Positions 46,701 through 58,691 of a stretch of DNA of 64,000 nt are shown piece after piece (the stretch's first letter is position 1; every line of letters begins with the position of its first letter). Source of the DNA: Abelmoschus esculentus (taxonomy: Eukaryota > Streptophyta > Magnoliopsida > Malvales > Malvaceae). Location: contig JAUCBN010000011.1 of NCBI GenBank assembly GCA_035048815.1, forward strand, positions 12,673,501 to 12,737,500, read 5' to 3'. The notes beneath the pieces were generated by a model, which ran no database searches, was not told the origin of the DNA, and saw only the letters and a list, made by a program, of their open reading frames with translations. Made by a program: the position numbers and the translations under genes.

Positions 46701-48265
46701 TAATCAACAAATTGAACTCATAGAATTTGATTTAACTTTTAGTTATCGTTTTATTGCGATTAAAACGTGCATATGTAAAGGGGCTTTATAGCGAATCCGT
46801 TCGCATTTTAATCGAGTAAAAAGCTAAAAATTGTAGATTAATCTGTATAATTTTGTTCAAAAGCCTATAATTAACTGTTCGAAAAAATAAAAATTGATTT
46901 AATAATATTTGGTTTTCGTTTTGTTACGATTAAAAGTGTATATTTAAAGGGGCTTTATAACTAATCCGTTCGAATTTTAACCGAGTAAAAAGCTGAAAAT
47001 TTGAGAATAATCAGTATAATTATGTTAAAAATCTCATAATTAACAAATTAAACTCATAGAATTTGATTTAATAACTTTGTTTATCGTTTTATTGTGATTA
47101 AAACGTGCATGTCTAAAGGAGCTTTATAGCAAATCCGTTCGAATTTTAACCAAGTAAAAAGCTGAAAATTTGAGATTAATCTGTATAATTATGTTCAAAA
47201 GCCCAAAATTAACAAATTTAACTCATAAAATTTGATTTAATAACTTTTGGTTGTCGTTTTGTTGCGATTAAAATGTGCATGTCTAAATGACCTTTATTGA
47301 GAATCCGTTTGAATTTTAACCAAGTAAAAAGCTGAAAATTTGAGATTAATCTGTATAATTATTTTCAAAAGCCCATAATTAACAATTTGAACTTATAAAA
47401 TTTGATTTAATAACTTTTGGTTGTCGTATTATTGCGATTAAAACGTGCATGTCTAAATGACTTTTATTGTGAATCTGTTCGAATTTTAACCGAGTATAAA
47501 GCTGAAAATTTGAGATTAATCTATATAATTTTGTTCAAAGCCCATAATTAATAATTTGAACTCATAAAATTTTATTTAATAACTTTTGGTTGTCGTTTTT
47601 TTGGGATTAAAACTTACATGTCTAAAGGGGCTTTATAGCGAATCCGTTCGAATTTTAACAGAGTAAAAATCTGAAAATTTGAGATTAATCTGTATAATAA
47701 TGTTCAAAAGCCCAAAATTAACAATTTGAACTCATAAAGTTTGATTTAATAACTTTTGGTTTTCGTTTTGTTGCGATTAAAACGTGCATGTCTAAATGAC
47801 CTTTATTGAGAATCCATTCGAATTTTAACTAAGTAAAAAGCTGAAAATTTGAGATTAATCTGTATAATTATGTTCAAAAGCCCATAATTAACAATTTGAA
47901 CTCATAAAATTTGATTTAATAACTTTTGGTTGTCGTTTTGTTGCAATTAAAACGTGTATGTATAAATGACTTTTATTGCGAATCCGTTCGAATTTTAACC
48001 GAGTAAAAAGCTGAAAATTTTAGACTAATCTATATAATTTTGTTAAAAAGCCCATAATTAATAATTTGAACTCATAAAATTTGATTTAATAACTTTTGGT
48101 TGTCGTTTTGTTGGGATTAAAACGTGCATGTATAAAAGGGCTTTATAGCTAATCAGTTCGAATTTTAACTGAGTAAAAAACTGAAAATTTGAGATTAATT
48201 TGTATAATTATGTTTAAAAGCCCGTAATTAACAATTTGAACTCATAAAATTTGATTTAATATCTT

Positions 48266-48270
48266 TTGGT
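48266..48270. repeat. Target-site duplication TTGGT (left)
   Basis: TTGGT at 48266-48270 is repeated at 63202-63206. Joining the flanks restores the satellite stretch CTTTTGGTTGTC, confirming that everything between was inserted as one LTR and its later nested additions. Confidence 0.9.
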
Positions 48271-48837
48271 CGTAACGCCCTTAGCTCGGCCTAGACGAAA
48301 CCGACACAAATGGGTTACACGGAGAATATCAAACCGAATCCCGTGAAGGACCAGTTCGATAAACAACCCTAAAACCGTTGTATTTTTTTTATTTTATCTT
48401 TCCTAGATGCATAATCTTAATCCTACATACCATGGTCTCATACAAGGCATTAACGGAAACAAACCAATCATAAACAAACATCCGATTAAACACTTAAGTA
48501 AACTAGAGACTAAAACGTAAAACTTTTAAATTCCATTAACAAAGTATAATTTCCTTTCATCAAAATTCAATTAAACACTCAAGTATCCTTCACAGTAAAT
48601 TTTAAGTCAAACGGATCATTCTAACATCGTCAATTGCGTGTTTCTCTAATTTAGGGACCAAAATATAAATCTTCCAAGTTACAAGAACTTTATTCAAATT
48701 AAGTTAACCATCTTGAAATTAAGTTCATTTTATGCATTCTTGTGAAATTTTAGCTCAAAATAACGTTTGTAGGTACCCTAATCGAACAAAGGAAGATATC
48801 CGGGACTAAATTATAATTATCAATTCCTGGTAGTTAA

Positions 48838-49080
48838 AGGTTTTGAAACCTTCCAGAAGGTATCGAAACTTTTTGTAAAAGGTTTTGAAACTTCCCTAAA
48901 AGTTTCAAAACTTTTCGCGTCTAGTAACTTTCCATAATTGAAATTGCCCGCAAGGTTTCGGAACCTTCCTGAAGGTTTCGAAACTATTTGACAAAGGTTT
49001 CGGAACCTTCCTGAAGGTTTCGAAACTATTTGACAAAGGTTTCAGAACCTTCAGTAAGGTTTCGAAACTTTGGGTCTGGA
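48838..49080. promoter_or_regulatory. TTTCGAAA-type repeats with heat-shock-element matches (solo LTR copy)
   Basis: Repeated units near 28-60 bp combine GGTTTCGAAAC with GAACCTTCCTGAAGG. The latter gives perfect GAA-nn-TTC-nn-GAA triplets at 48961-48973 and 49003-49015, and a two-unit version at 49045-49052. That arrangement is the minimal plant heat-shock element. The other LTR copies have decayed or rearranged versions at 53668-53750 and 61360-61565. The 75-codon frame across it (49132-48905) is repeat translation, not a gene. Confidence 0.6.
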
Positions 49081-50091
49081 ACCAAAAGTTCCGTCTCACT
49101 AAGTGAATACTAACAATATAATACACAACCATTAATCACTTCCAACTATATGCATAATTCCTAGGCATAATTAACAACTTATAACACATAATTAACAACG
49201 TCAAGGACATCAATCATACTATAGGAATGCTTTCTAGAACATGATTTAAAATATAACAATCATGCAAGTACATGCTTCAACAATCCAAACAATTCCATAA
49301 TCCATCAATTAACAATCAACCAACATAGGTCTTATTTCAACAATAACCAAAGTCTAAGTTCACACTCCTCTCATTGGTTGGGTTTACACATTGTCATGCC
49401 CCAATTTATTTGCCAAAAACATATCAAATTTGAAGTAAACCTTCCCCTTGGTTTCCTTGCCTCAAACAAAGTCCCAAGTGCCCTTACTTTTCTGCAAGGA
49501 TGAAAAGAGAGCTTAAGCAAACATGCTTAGTGAGGAAGCTCTACACAAGATCATCAATGCATCTATTTAAAAACATAATGATACCATGATTTGCAATGCA
49601 TCACTAAAATCATGCATGCTATCATTTTATGTTCATGTTCATTAAACCAAATACTTCCTTGAGTTTACACAACCTTATCAAAACAATTTATAAATGATGC
49701 ACAATGTCCTTCTTAAGTTCATGTATGTATATTGGCTTTCTGGTGACCACTAAATATGAACCTTGAGTTCACCGAATACACGGATCCATTGTTAGAGACC
49801 ATTGTCTCGTCATGACACAAAGTCACCATTATAGCACTACCACGCACGATCTGACACATAGTCACCCTTGTTACGTGTAGGCGGCTCTACCACGCACGGT
49901 TAGACACAAAGTCATCCTTGTTACGTGTAGGCAATTTTCTATATTCTCAATTTTGTTTATAGTGCACTTAAGACAATCCTAATGACATGTCATTCGTATT
50001 CAAATATAAAGTTAGTGTCACTAAGCCAATATCATAATCAAATGTGCATGATAACTTGTTGTTCATAATGCATGCATAATATGTTCAACAA

Positions 50092-50361
50092 ATGAACCAA
50101 AAGCCATGCCCAAAGGCACCATCATATGTAAGGCAATTAACCATATTGTATTCCAAATCATTTCTCATAATTTTCCATAATCATGGATGCTTGATAAACT
50201 ATGCATTTCAACAAGTAATTCTCATACATGCACCAATTCAAATCATGTTCATTCATTTCCAAGTATCTCATTACATTACCAACATAACGCCTTTATCTAA
50301 TGTATCCGGAAATTATGTTGATTTATCAAAAACATTTACTTTACTTACTCTTGAACTATGA
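50092..50361 (+). other. LTR antisense ORF, solo LTR copy (89 codons)
   Basis: Frame beginning MNQKPCPKAPSYVRQLTILY. Related frames lie at 52191-52631 (minus) and 59953-60306 (minus) in the two LTRs of the nested element. In each case the frame is antisense to the LTR. I recognise no domain; the middle is hydrophobic and histidine-containing. Conservation may only reflect LTR similarity, so I do not call it a gene. Confidence 0.3.
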
Positions 50362-51032
50362 AAAGTTTTCACACTCTTCCATAGTCCCCAAAACAGAACC
50401 GTACCAAACGCGATTCGCTTAAAGCCCGAAAACACTCACCGACAAGCGAAACAAGCTTTCGATGATATCCCGATGATCGCGCCAACGCACCAGCACTCAA
50501 GCAACTTCTTGTACCTCTTCTACAACATTAAAAATAGAGCATTCTCACATTATAACACTCCTTAACCATCAGCACCATCATACCTCCACAACACTACCGA
50601 AAAACCTAGCCGAAAACACCGAAACTTAGCTAAAACGTATTCGAAACATCAACAACCCAAAACCTAATGATTCTAGCATCTAAACCACTTCAATTATGAA
50701 CCAAAAAAATATCCAAACCATCCTTATATCCCCAGCAACATTTAAGCACCTAAAACAGCCCCTAAAACAACCGAAAAACACCTTAAAACAACACCGATTG
50801 CATTATTCCGGGATTAAATTAATGTACCATCAAATGAAGACTCAATTAATCATTTAATTGACATATTATCATAACTAAATCCATCTAATTTCATCATTGA
50901 ATGAGATCTAAAAAGATTTTACAAAAATATTCAAAAAATCATTAGATCTAACATTGAAAATATAGAATTAAGTTTTATTCAAAGATTAGCAAGCTAATAA
51001 TTGGAAATTTCAATAAAGAACTTTAGAAAAGA

Positions 51033-51037
51033 GTTAA
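51033..51037. repeat. Target-site duplication GTTAA (left)
   Basis: GTTAA at 51033-51037 is repeated at 62124-62128. Joining across it restores the antisense LTR sequence without a gap. Confidence 0.95.
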
Positions 51038-54000
51038 TGTAACATCCCAATTTTGGGGTTATTAGTTAAGGTACTAGTTAGGCGAATTCGATTCGGGTCG
51101 AATCGGGTTCTCCAGTTTGTTATTCCGGGAAATATAAAATGAAAGTATTTTTAATTAGAAAAGTAATAATTTTGGGATGTGGTTTAAAAATATTAAAAAG
51201 ATATTTCAAAATTAAAAGAAAGTAATTTGGACTTTATATTGATTTTTAAATATGCTTAATTATGCATAAATGACCAATTTGTAATTTTCAAAAATTTGAT
51301 GTTTTAGTGACTAAATTGAAAAGCAAGCTAAACTTAAAATCCTTAGAGGGCCATAAACCCATTTTTAATTTTTAATAATGATTTATTCACCAAAATGCTT
51401 TTTAATTACTTTAATTAAAGATGATAAATCATTTTCTCTCAAAACTACTTTTTTTCTCTCATCTTTTTCTCTCATTTTCTCTCCATTTTCCTTCATCTTT
51501 TCTCCTCAATTCCTTGCTGATTTTTGCATCTTTTTTCACAAAGATTACATCATTTTAATCATCTTTTCATCCTTTACAAAATCTAACCATCAATTTTATT
51601 AAATCAACATCAAATTGCAAGGAATCAAGAAGGGGAAATTGCATCTTTTTGGTGAATAGATCTTGAAGGTAATTTTCTGGATTTTTAATTCTTTTCTAAG
51701 GTTCTTTGTTAAAATTCCCAAGTATTAGCTTGCTAATCTTTGAATAAAAACTTAATTCTATGTTTTCAATGTTAGATCTAGTGACTTTATGAATGTTTTT
51801 ATAAAATCTTTTTGGATCTCATTTAATGCTGAAGTTATATGGATTGAATTATGTTTTTATGTCAATTAAATGATTAATTGAGTCTTTATTTGATAGTACA
51901 TTAATTTAATCCCGGAATAATGCAATCGGTGTAGTTTTAAGGTGCTTTTCGGTTGTTTTAGGGGCTGTTTTATATGCTTTAATATTGATGGAGATATAAG
52001 GATGGTTTGTATGTGTTTTTGGTTCATAATTGAAGTAGATTAGATGTTAGAATCATTAGGTTTTGGTCTGATGTTGTTCGGATGCGTTTCGGTTTAGTTT
52101 TTGGTCTTTTCGGCTAAGTTTTTGGTGATTTTGTGGAGGTTTGATGTGGCTGCTGGTTTGAGCATGTTATGATGTGAATATCCTCTGTTTTTAATGATGT
52201 AGAGGTAGTGCAAGAAGGTGCATAAGTGGTTGCTGCATTGGCGTTGCCATCGGAGTATCGGCGAGGGATCGTTTGGCTTGTCGGTGAGTGTTTACGGACT
52301 TAAAGCGAATCGCGTTTGGTACGGTTCTGTTTTGGGGACTATAGAAGAGTGTGAAAACCTTCCATAGTTCAAGAGTAAGTAAAGTAAATGTTTTTGGTAA
52401 ATCAACATGAGTTTCGGCGACATTTGATAAAGGCATTATGTTAGTAATGCAATGAGATTTATGGAAATGCATGAGCATGATTTGAATTGGTGCATATATA
52501 AGAAATACTTGCTGAAATGCATAGCTTATTTTGCATCCATGATTATGGAAAATTATGAGAAATGATTTAGAATACAATATGGTTAATTGCCTTATATATG
52601 ATGGTGCCTTTGGGCATGACTTTTGGTTCATTTGTTGAACATGTTATGCATGCATTATGAGCAGCAAGTTATCATGCACATTTGGTTATGATATTATTGG
52701 CTTAGTGACAATAATTTTAGATTCGAATACGAATGACATGTCATTAGGATTGTCTTAAGTGCACTATAAACAAAGTTAAGAATACAAAAAATTGCCTATA
52801 CGTAACAAGGGTGACTTTGTGTCCAGCCGTGCGTGGTAGAGCCGCCTACACGTAACAAGGGTGACTATGTGTCTGATCGTGCGTGGTAGTGATATAATGG
52901 TGACTTCGTTTCATGTCAATGGTGACTTCATGTCATGACGAGACAATGGTCTCTAACAATGGATCCGTGTATTCGGTGAACTCAAGGTTCACATTAAGTG
53001 GTCACTAGAGAGCCAATATACATACATGAATTTGAGAAGAACATTGTGCTTCATTTATAAATTGTTTTGATAAGGTTTTGTAAACTCAAGGATGCATATG
53101 GTTTGAAGAACATGAGCATGAGATATTAGCATGCATGATTTAACAATGCATTGCAAATTATGGTTTCATCATGGTTTTAAATAGATGCATTGATGATTTT
53201 GTGTAGAGCTTCCTCACTAAGCATAATTTGCTTAAGGTCTCTTTCATCCTTGTAGAAAAATAAAGGCACTTGGGGCTTCGTTCGAGGCAAGCAAACCAAG
53301 GGGAAGGATCACTTTAAATTTGGTATGATTTTGGCAAATAAATTAGGCATGACAATGTATAACCCAACCAATGTGAGGAGTGTGTACATAGGCTTTGGTT
53401 TATGTTGTAATAAGAACATTGTAGCTTGATTGTTATTTGTTGGACTATGGACTTGTTTGGATTGTTGTAGCATGTATTTGCATGATTCTTATGTTTTTAA
53501 TCATATTTTAGGAAGCATGCCTATAGTTTGAATGATGTCCATGACGTTGTTAATCGTGTGTTATAAGTTGTTAATTATGCCTAGGAATTATGCATATGTT
53601 TGGAAGTGACTAATGGTTGTGTAACATATTGTTAGTGTTCTTTTAGTGTAATGGAACTTTAGGTTCCAGACCCAAAGTTTCGAAATCTCTAGGAAGGTTC
53701 CGAAACCATTGTCAAATAGTTTCGAAACCTTTAGGAAGTTTCGAAACCCTGCGGGCAGTTTCAATTTGGGGTTTGAGCTGAAATTTTACATGCATGCATA
53801 AAGTTGATTTAATTTCAAGATGGTTAAACTAATTTGGATGAAGTCCTTGTTTTTTGGAAGATTTACATTTTGGTCCCTAAATTAGAGAAACATGCAATTG
53901 ATGATGTCAGAATGATCCGTTTGAGTTGAAATTTGCTGTGAAGAACAGTTGAGTGTTTAATTGAACTTTGATAAAAAGAATTTATGGTTTATTAAAAGGA

Positions 54001-54250
54001 TTTAAAAGTTTTTATGTTTTAGTCCTTAATTTACTTAAGTGTTTAATTGGACGGTTGTTTTTGATTAACTTGTTTCTGTTAATGCTTTGTATGAGACCTT
54101 GACATGTGGGAATAAGATTATGCATCTAGAAGAAAAAAATATAACGATTTTAGGGTTGTTTATCGAATCGGAACTTCGCGGGTTTGGTTTGATATTCCCC
54201 GTGTAACCCGTTAGTGACGGTTCCATCTAGGCCAGGCTAAGGGGGTTACA
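51038..54250 (+). repeat. 5' LTR of the nested element
   Basis: 3213 bp, running TGTAACATCCC to GGGGGTTACA. Relative to the 3' LTR it lacks about 180 bp of the TTTCGAAA repeat region (around 53757) and has two rather than three units of a 22-bp minisatellite. It contains the antisense frame 52631-52191. Confidence 0.9.
52896..52939. repeat. 22-bp minisatellite, two units (5' LTR)
   Basis: Units AATGGTGACTTCGTTTCATG-TC and a close copy, at 52896 and 52918. The 3' LTR has three units (60568, 60590, 60612) and the antisense solo LTR one (49809-49830). Confidence 0.85.
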
Positions 54251-54255
54251 TTTGG

Positions 54256-54270
54256 TGGTACTAGAGCCAG
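54256..54270 (+). promoter_or_regulatory. Primer-binding site, variant tRNA-Met type
   Basis: TGGTACTAGAGCCAG starts five bases after the 5' LTR, matching the TGGTATCAGAGCCAG primer site except for a TC-to-CT swap in the middle. The position confirms the orientation of the element. Confidence 0.8.
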
Positions 54271-54570
54271 GTTTGTAAAGTTTGTAGTTGGTCGGTTAAA
54301 GCATGTGTAAGATTGCTAAGTTATGTGTTTAAATGTGCGATTGATTATGATATGTGTGATTGGGCATGATATGTTGTTGGTGTGTGAAAATCTATTCATG
54401 ATGATTGTACTTTGAGTAATGATGGTTAAACTGGGGTTATCAATTACATATTACCAATGCCAACATATTTCCAGATGCTCTCAGTTTTCCCTTGGATCTT
54501 GCCCGAATGTAAGTTTGTTTTGTTTTAATATTATGTTTTAAATTGCATGCTTAAAGTTTTTGGAATATGC

Positions 54571-54860
54571 TTATGAGACGTAAATCACGAGCTAGTGTTG
54601 GTATGAACATTGATGGTCAAGGTTGAGGATGAAACGACGGCTAGGGAAGAGTAATTTCTTCCTTCTCAGTGAGTGTGCCTCCGGTTATGTAAGGAGGAAA
54701 GTTTAGGGATGTTGCACCGTTCTTTCGGGCTGTGTCGGGTGTATTTTGGACTACTGAAGCTGGTGCAGAAGTTGCTAATCTAACTAAGGAGTAGTTAACA
54801 AGTTGGTAGTTGAAGTTGTTGGAATTGAGGATGTTATTTGTGAGTGTGAACAATAATCAT
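54571..54860 (+). pseudogene. Possible gag N-terminus remnant
   Basis: A plus-strand frame from ATG near 54574 reads MRRKSRASVGMNIDGQG and then meets stops. A later stretch (PPVM...FRDVAPFFRAV...LTKE) looks like the start of a gypsy gag. It stops within 300 bp. The identification rests on position after the primer site and general composition only. Confidence 0.35.
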
Positions 54861-54869
54861 GCATAGAGT

Positions 54870-57140
54870 AAGAGCACATATATGTATATATCTATAGATA
54901 ATGTAGGACATGCATTCATTCTTGAGCATGACATTAGGAGTTGCATTTACATTTACATGCACATGCACTTGCATAGGCATTTATGAGGGAATATAGGATA
55001 TCAAGCATACATTTGTTCACACTTGCGAGTAGCTCCTTGAGAGTGTAAGTGGAGTGTGGTTGGTTCTTTTAAGGTGAAGGGGGAAAAAAGGGGTTGAAAG
55101 AACTTTCTTGTGGTGTTAAGCTGAATGTGTAGTGGGCAAGCTACCCTTTTGGTTAGGGAATAGTCTTGGATGAAGAATGAGTGGTTGGTCTCAGAGTTGT
55201 GAATGTTTGAAACCGAGGTAAATACCCTGAGTTATGGTTAGATTGAGTTGGTCATTACTAAGGTAAGACTGAGTTTTACGGATTCTTTCTAGTTAAGATT
55301 TGGAGGTTGTAACAAGGTTGTAGCATGTTTTGTAGAGCAAGGCGGGTTGGTGTTTTTTTTTTCTAAGTGATGTGAAATTATTTTGTGGAAATTTCATGGA
55401 ATTCTTTATAGTGTGGTTAGTGTGCAGTTAGATCGGGGGTTGTGACCGATCTGGTATGGTCAGGATGGAAGTAAAATATGAGATATATATTGGTATGAGA
55501 GTTGTGGTATCATGGGTTTGAATCATAGATTGTTGTGACCTTGAGAGGTTTGGTTGTACTATAAAGGAGGAAAGTGTACATGTAGGGTTTATAGGATGAT
55601 AAGTTGATTATACCTCGGGTAAAGATTGTTTTTGATGGTGTTTGAAGTGGTGTATCGAGGACCGCTGGACAATTTATGGTTTGTATCGGTTGTTCAGTCT
55701 TATGGGTTTGCTTTTTATCGAAAAGTGTTGTGATGGTTGGTGTTCGGTGGGTTCATGTTTGTGGATGTTTCATCAATATGGTTACTGCTTTGGCAAGATT
55801 ATAAAATAAGAGATGTTGAAGCTAGTGGAAGGAATAGTTCTACAAGTTTGGATTTTGTTGTGGTATAGTTAAGGTAAGAATTGATTTGTCGATGAGTTGA
55901 TAATGGGAAAGAGTTTTGGGGTAAGTGTCAAGGCACTTAATGATGTGTAGATTTTAAAGTTTGAATCATGGTGTTGAGTTGGTTATGGTGGCTAAACCTT
56001 AAGTTGGAGGTATTATCATGGAGATGGGTACGATATTGGGTTTGACACAAAGTTGGTAAGTTTCTTGTATGATATGTTTTGTAGAATGTTAGCAACCGGG
56101 GATGACTTGGCTTACATAAGGATGCTTGCAATGAGAGTTTGTTATGTGGGGTAATCTAGGGTTGTTGTGGAGTTACGAGGGAAGATATTCGGTTAACCTA
56201 TAGGGAGACCTAGTAAAATGGTGAAGTTATGAGCGAGACTCTATCTTGGTAAAGTTGACCAGGGAGAAGTCGTGGCAAAGTGTTTGTTGGGTGTCTAGTG
56301 AAGGATATGTTCTTGGCAAGGTTTAGTTTTGTGTTGAGAATCTTTTTGTGTTATATTAGCCGCATGGTTGTTTCGAAAAGTGTTGAGATGAAATGGTATC
56401 TTGATGGGGGTTTATGGTAATCTTTTTCCGTGTGTTTGGTGGTAAGTGTTGTGGTAGAAGGTGGAGAAACATGTGTTTTCGACTGAGCTTGTTTGGATTA
56501 TGTTTGAATTATATGTAAATGTTTATCTTGCTGATAAGGTAAAAGTGAGTATCAATTTTCTTTGGGTTATATTAGTAGTAAAGGTGCCAAGGTTGAAGTC
56601 GGGAAGAATCATCATAAGTTTGGTAGTAAGTTCTATCGATGGTATGGAGTTTTCTTATGAGGGTTGTTGGATCAATCGTTTGTTTGAGTACGGTTTTCTT
56701 GGGTTTCTAAGTCCCATTGGAAAGATGTGTGAGTGGTGTATCTATAATATGTTAAGATTTGAGAGTTTTTAAGACCGACATAGGTTGCCGTTTGGTTGTT
56801 GGGTTTTATCATTCATAGGTAAATGGATGATATGCTGTGATGTTGTGATATGGTTAATATGACTCATAATGAATTTGTTGGTGGTAGTGGAATTGCATGA
56901 GACAGTGTTGATAGTTTTGTGCAAAGTTAGTTTGAAGCTTGTTGGTGGAGCATCATTGTGTGGGTGTAGGTTGGTGAAAGGCTTAGTTGGTTACTGGTAT
57001 GTGGGAGGATGTCGGAAATCAGGTTAGTTTGATGGTGGTGGTATGGAAACTGTTGCGGTTATCAAGAGTTGTTTATTAATCTTAGGTAAGAGAAAGGGGG
57101 TTTCCTTTTGAGTTATGTTTTATGTTAAGGTTGAGATGGT
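54870..57140 (+). other. T/G-rich, C-poor non-coding internal region
   Basis: Where gag, protease, reverse transcriptase and RNase H should be, the plus strand is markedly rich in T and G and poor in C, and no frame matches a retroelement domain. Short frames such as 56461-56772 show no domain. Either heavily decayed coding sequence or non-coding filler, as in large retrotransposon derivatives. Confidence 0.5.
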
Positions 57141-57150
57141 GTAGTGGGTT

Positions 57151-58690
57151 GTGCATTATTGCTTTAGTGTAAGGAAAGAATCTGTTGATTATCCAAAGAA
57201 GGTAAGTGTGGGTTGTCTGTTGCATACCATTCGGGGAAAAGCTAATGTGATGGCTAAACCATTAAGTCGTAAGACGACAATTGAGTTGAAGGTGATGTTT
57301 GCTAAGTTGAGTATTTCAAAGGAAGATGGTGGTGTGGTGGAGTTGTAAGTAAAACCTATCTTGGTTGAGATGATCAAGGTGAAACGGTTAGAGGATGAGG
57401 CTTGGGTACCTTTTGTGGAGGATATTACTGAGGGTAGACCAACCGAGTATCTTTTTGATGAGGATGAGATGTTGTGGTTTAGGGGTCAGATTGTGGTGCC
57501 GGATGATATTGAGTTGAGGTAAGCTATTTTTTTAGTAGAAGCACATATTAGTCCGTTTGCTATGCATCCGCGTAGAGTGAAGATGTATAGTGATCTTAAG
57601 GGTGTGTACTTTTGGATTAGTTTACAGAAAGATGTGATAGAGTCCAAGAAGGATTTTATATGGTTTATTATTGATAGGTTTTCAAAGTGTGCACATTTTC
57701 TTGCCGTGCATACGACGTGTTCTATGGATAAGTTGGTAGAGTTGTATGTTTCTGAGGTGGTGAAGTTGCATAGTGTGTCTAAGTTAATCATATCGGATAG
57801 AGATCCGCGGTTTACATCTAAGTTTTAGAGGAGTTTGCAGGTTGCTTTGGGTACGAGGCTTAGCTTTAGTACAACTTATTATCTTCAGACGGATGGCCAG
57901 TCTGAACATGTTATTCAGACTTTGGAGGATATGTTGAGGTGTTGTATCATTGAGTTTCAAGGTTCTTGGGAGAAACAGTTGCCTTTGGTGGAGTTTGCAT
58001 ATAACAATTGCTCCAAGCGAGTATACAGATGGCACCGTTTGAGGCTTTATACGGGCGTAGGTGTTGTACACCTTTGTGTTGGAAAGAAGTTGGGCAAAAG
58101 TGTGTTTCTTTGCCTCGAGTTTTAAAAGATATGGATGAGAAGGTTAAGTTGATATGTGCTAAACTTAGGAAGCTTCGGATAGGCAAAATTCCTATGTCAA
58201 TTTAAAGCGCAGAGTGATAGAGTATGTTGTTGGAGACAAAGTGTTTCTTAAGGTTTCCCATAGAAGAAGTTAGTGAGGCTTGGACGTAAGGGTAAGTTGA
58301 GTCCTCGTTTTATTGGGCTGAATGAGGTGTTAGAACGAATTGGTCTTGTTGTTTGTTGGTTGAGGTTGCCGGTGAAGTTGAGTTGGATGCATTATGTTTT
58401 TAATGTAACGATGCTTCGTAAGTATAGTTCAGATCCTTCTCATGTTGTTCTAGTAGAGGATTTTGAGTTACAAATGGATATTAGTTATGAGAAGGAAACA
58501 GTGAGGATTTTGGATATGGATACAAAAGTTCTTCAAGTAAGTATCATAGATTTGGTTAAAGTGCTTTGGAAATACCGAGGTGTCGAAGAGGCAACTTGGG
58601 AGACAAGGAAAAAAAGTATTGAGGAGCAGTTTCCTCACTTGTTTACTTCAGGTAAATTTCGAGGACGAAATTTTCTTAAGAGGGGGAGAG
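57151..58690 (+). pseudogene. Integrase and chromodomain remnant of the nested element
   Basis: Pieces of a chromovirus pol 3' end. 57151-57345 has the end of RNase H (GKANVMAKPLSRKTT). 57562-57828 has the start of integrase (MHPRRVKMY) joined directly to the central core (SKKDFIWFIIDRFSKCAHF, then SDRDPRF): an in-frame deletion near 57645 removes the CxxC and first catalytic Asp. A TAG follows TSKF at 57826-57828. 57835-58125 continues LGTRLSFSTTYYLQTDGQS and FAYNN, then shifts frame near 58010. 58273-58785 has the chromodomain region (VLWKYRGVEEATWE, FPHLF, GKFRGRNFL). It is inactive. Confidence 0.85.
58678..58690 (+). promoter_or_regulatory. Polypurine tract of the nested element
   Basis: AAGAGGGGGAGAG directly before the 3' LTR, next to the end of the pol frame (GRNFLKRG). 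Same arrangement as in the chromovirus at 29890-39024. Confidence 0.9.
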
Positions 58691-58691
58691 T

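Larger units (their letters stand above)
39025..48270. repeat. 170-bp satellite array, middle part
   Basis: About 54 monomers continuing the left array after the chromovirus. From 39025 to about 45700 almost all monomers are type A and homogeneous. Type B monomers (TGACCTTTATTGAGAATC) reappear from about 45765. Segments near 44020-44900 copy those near 25860-26700, including the same irregular junction (AAAGGGGCTATTTTAAAACG at 26053 and 44214) and the same small deletion (GATTAATACAATTATG). A block near 46120-46440 resembles 23900-24230. It ends at the nested LTR insertion at 48271. Confidence 0.95.

Noticed and set aside
18961..48270. CRISPR-like regular repeats
   Set aside because: The repeats are continuous 170-bp monomers without unique spacers, in a plant genome with no cas genes. 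It is a satellite.
48905..49132. 75-codon minus-strand ORF with repeated SFETFRKVPKP units
   Set aside because: It is the translation of the TTTCGAAA repeat block in the LTR. The peptide repeat simply mirrors the DNA repeat.
57189..58186. Minus-strand ORFs opposite the integrase remnant
   Set aside because: They are shadows of the plus-strand pseudogene, whose domains are recognisable.
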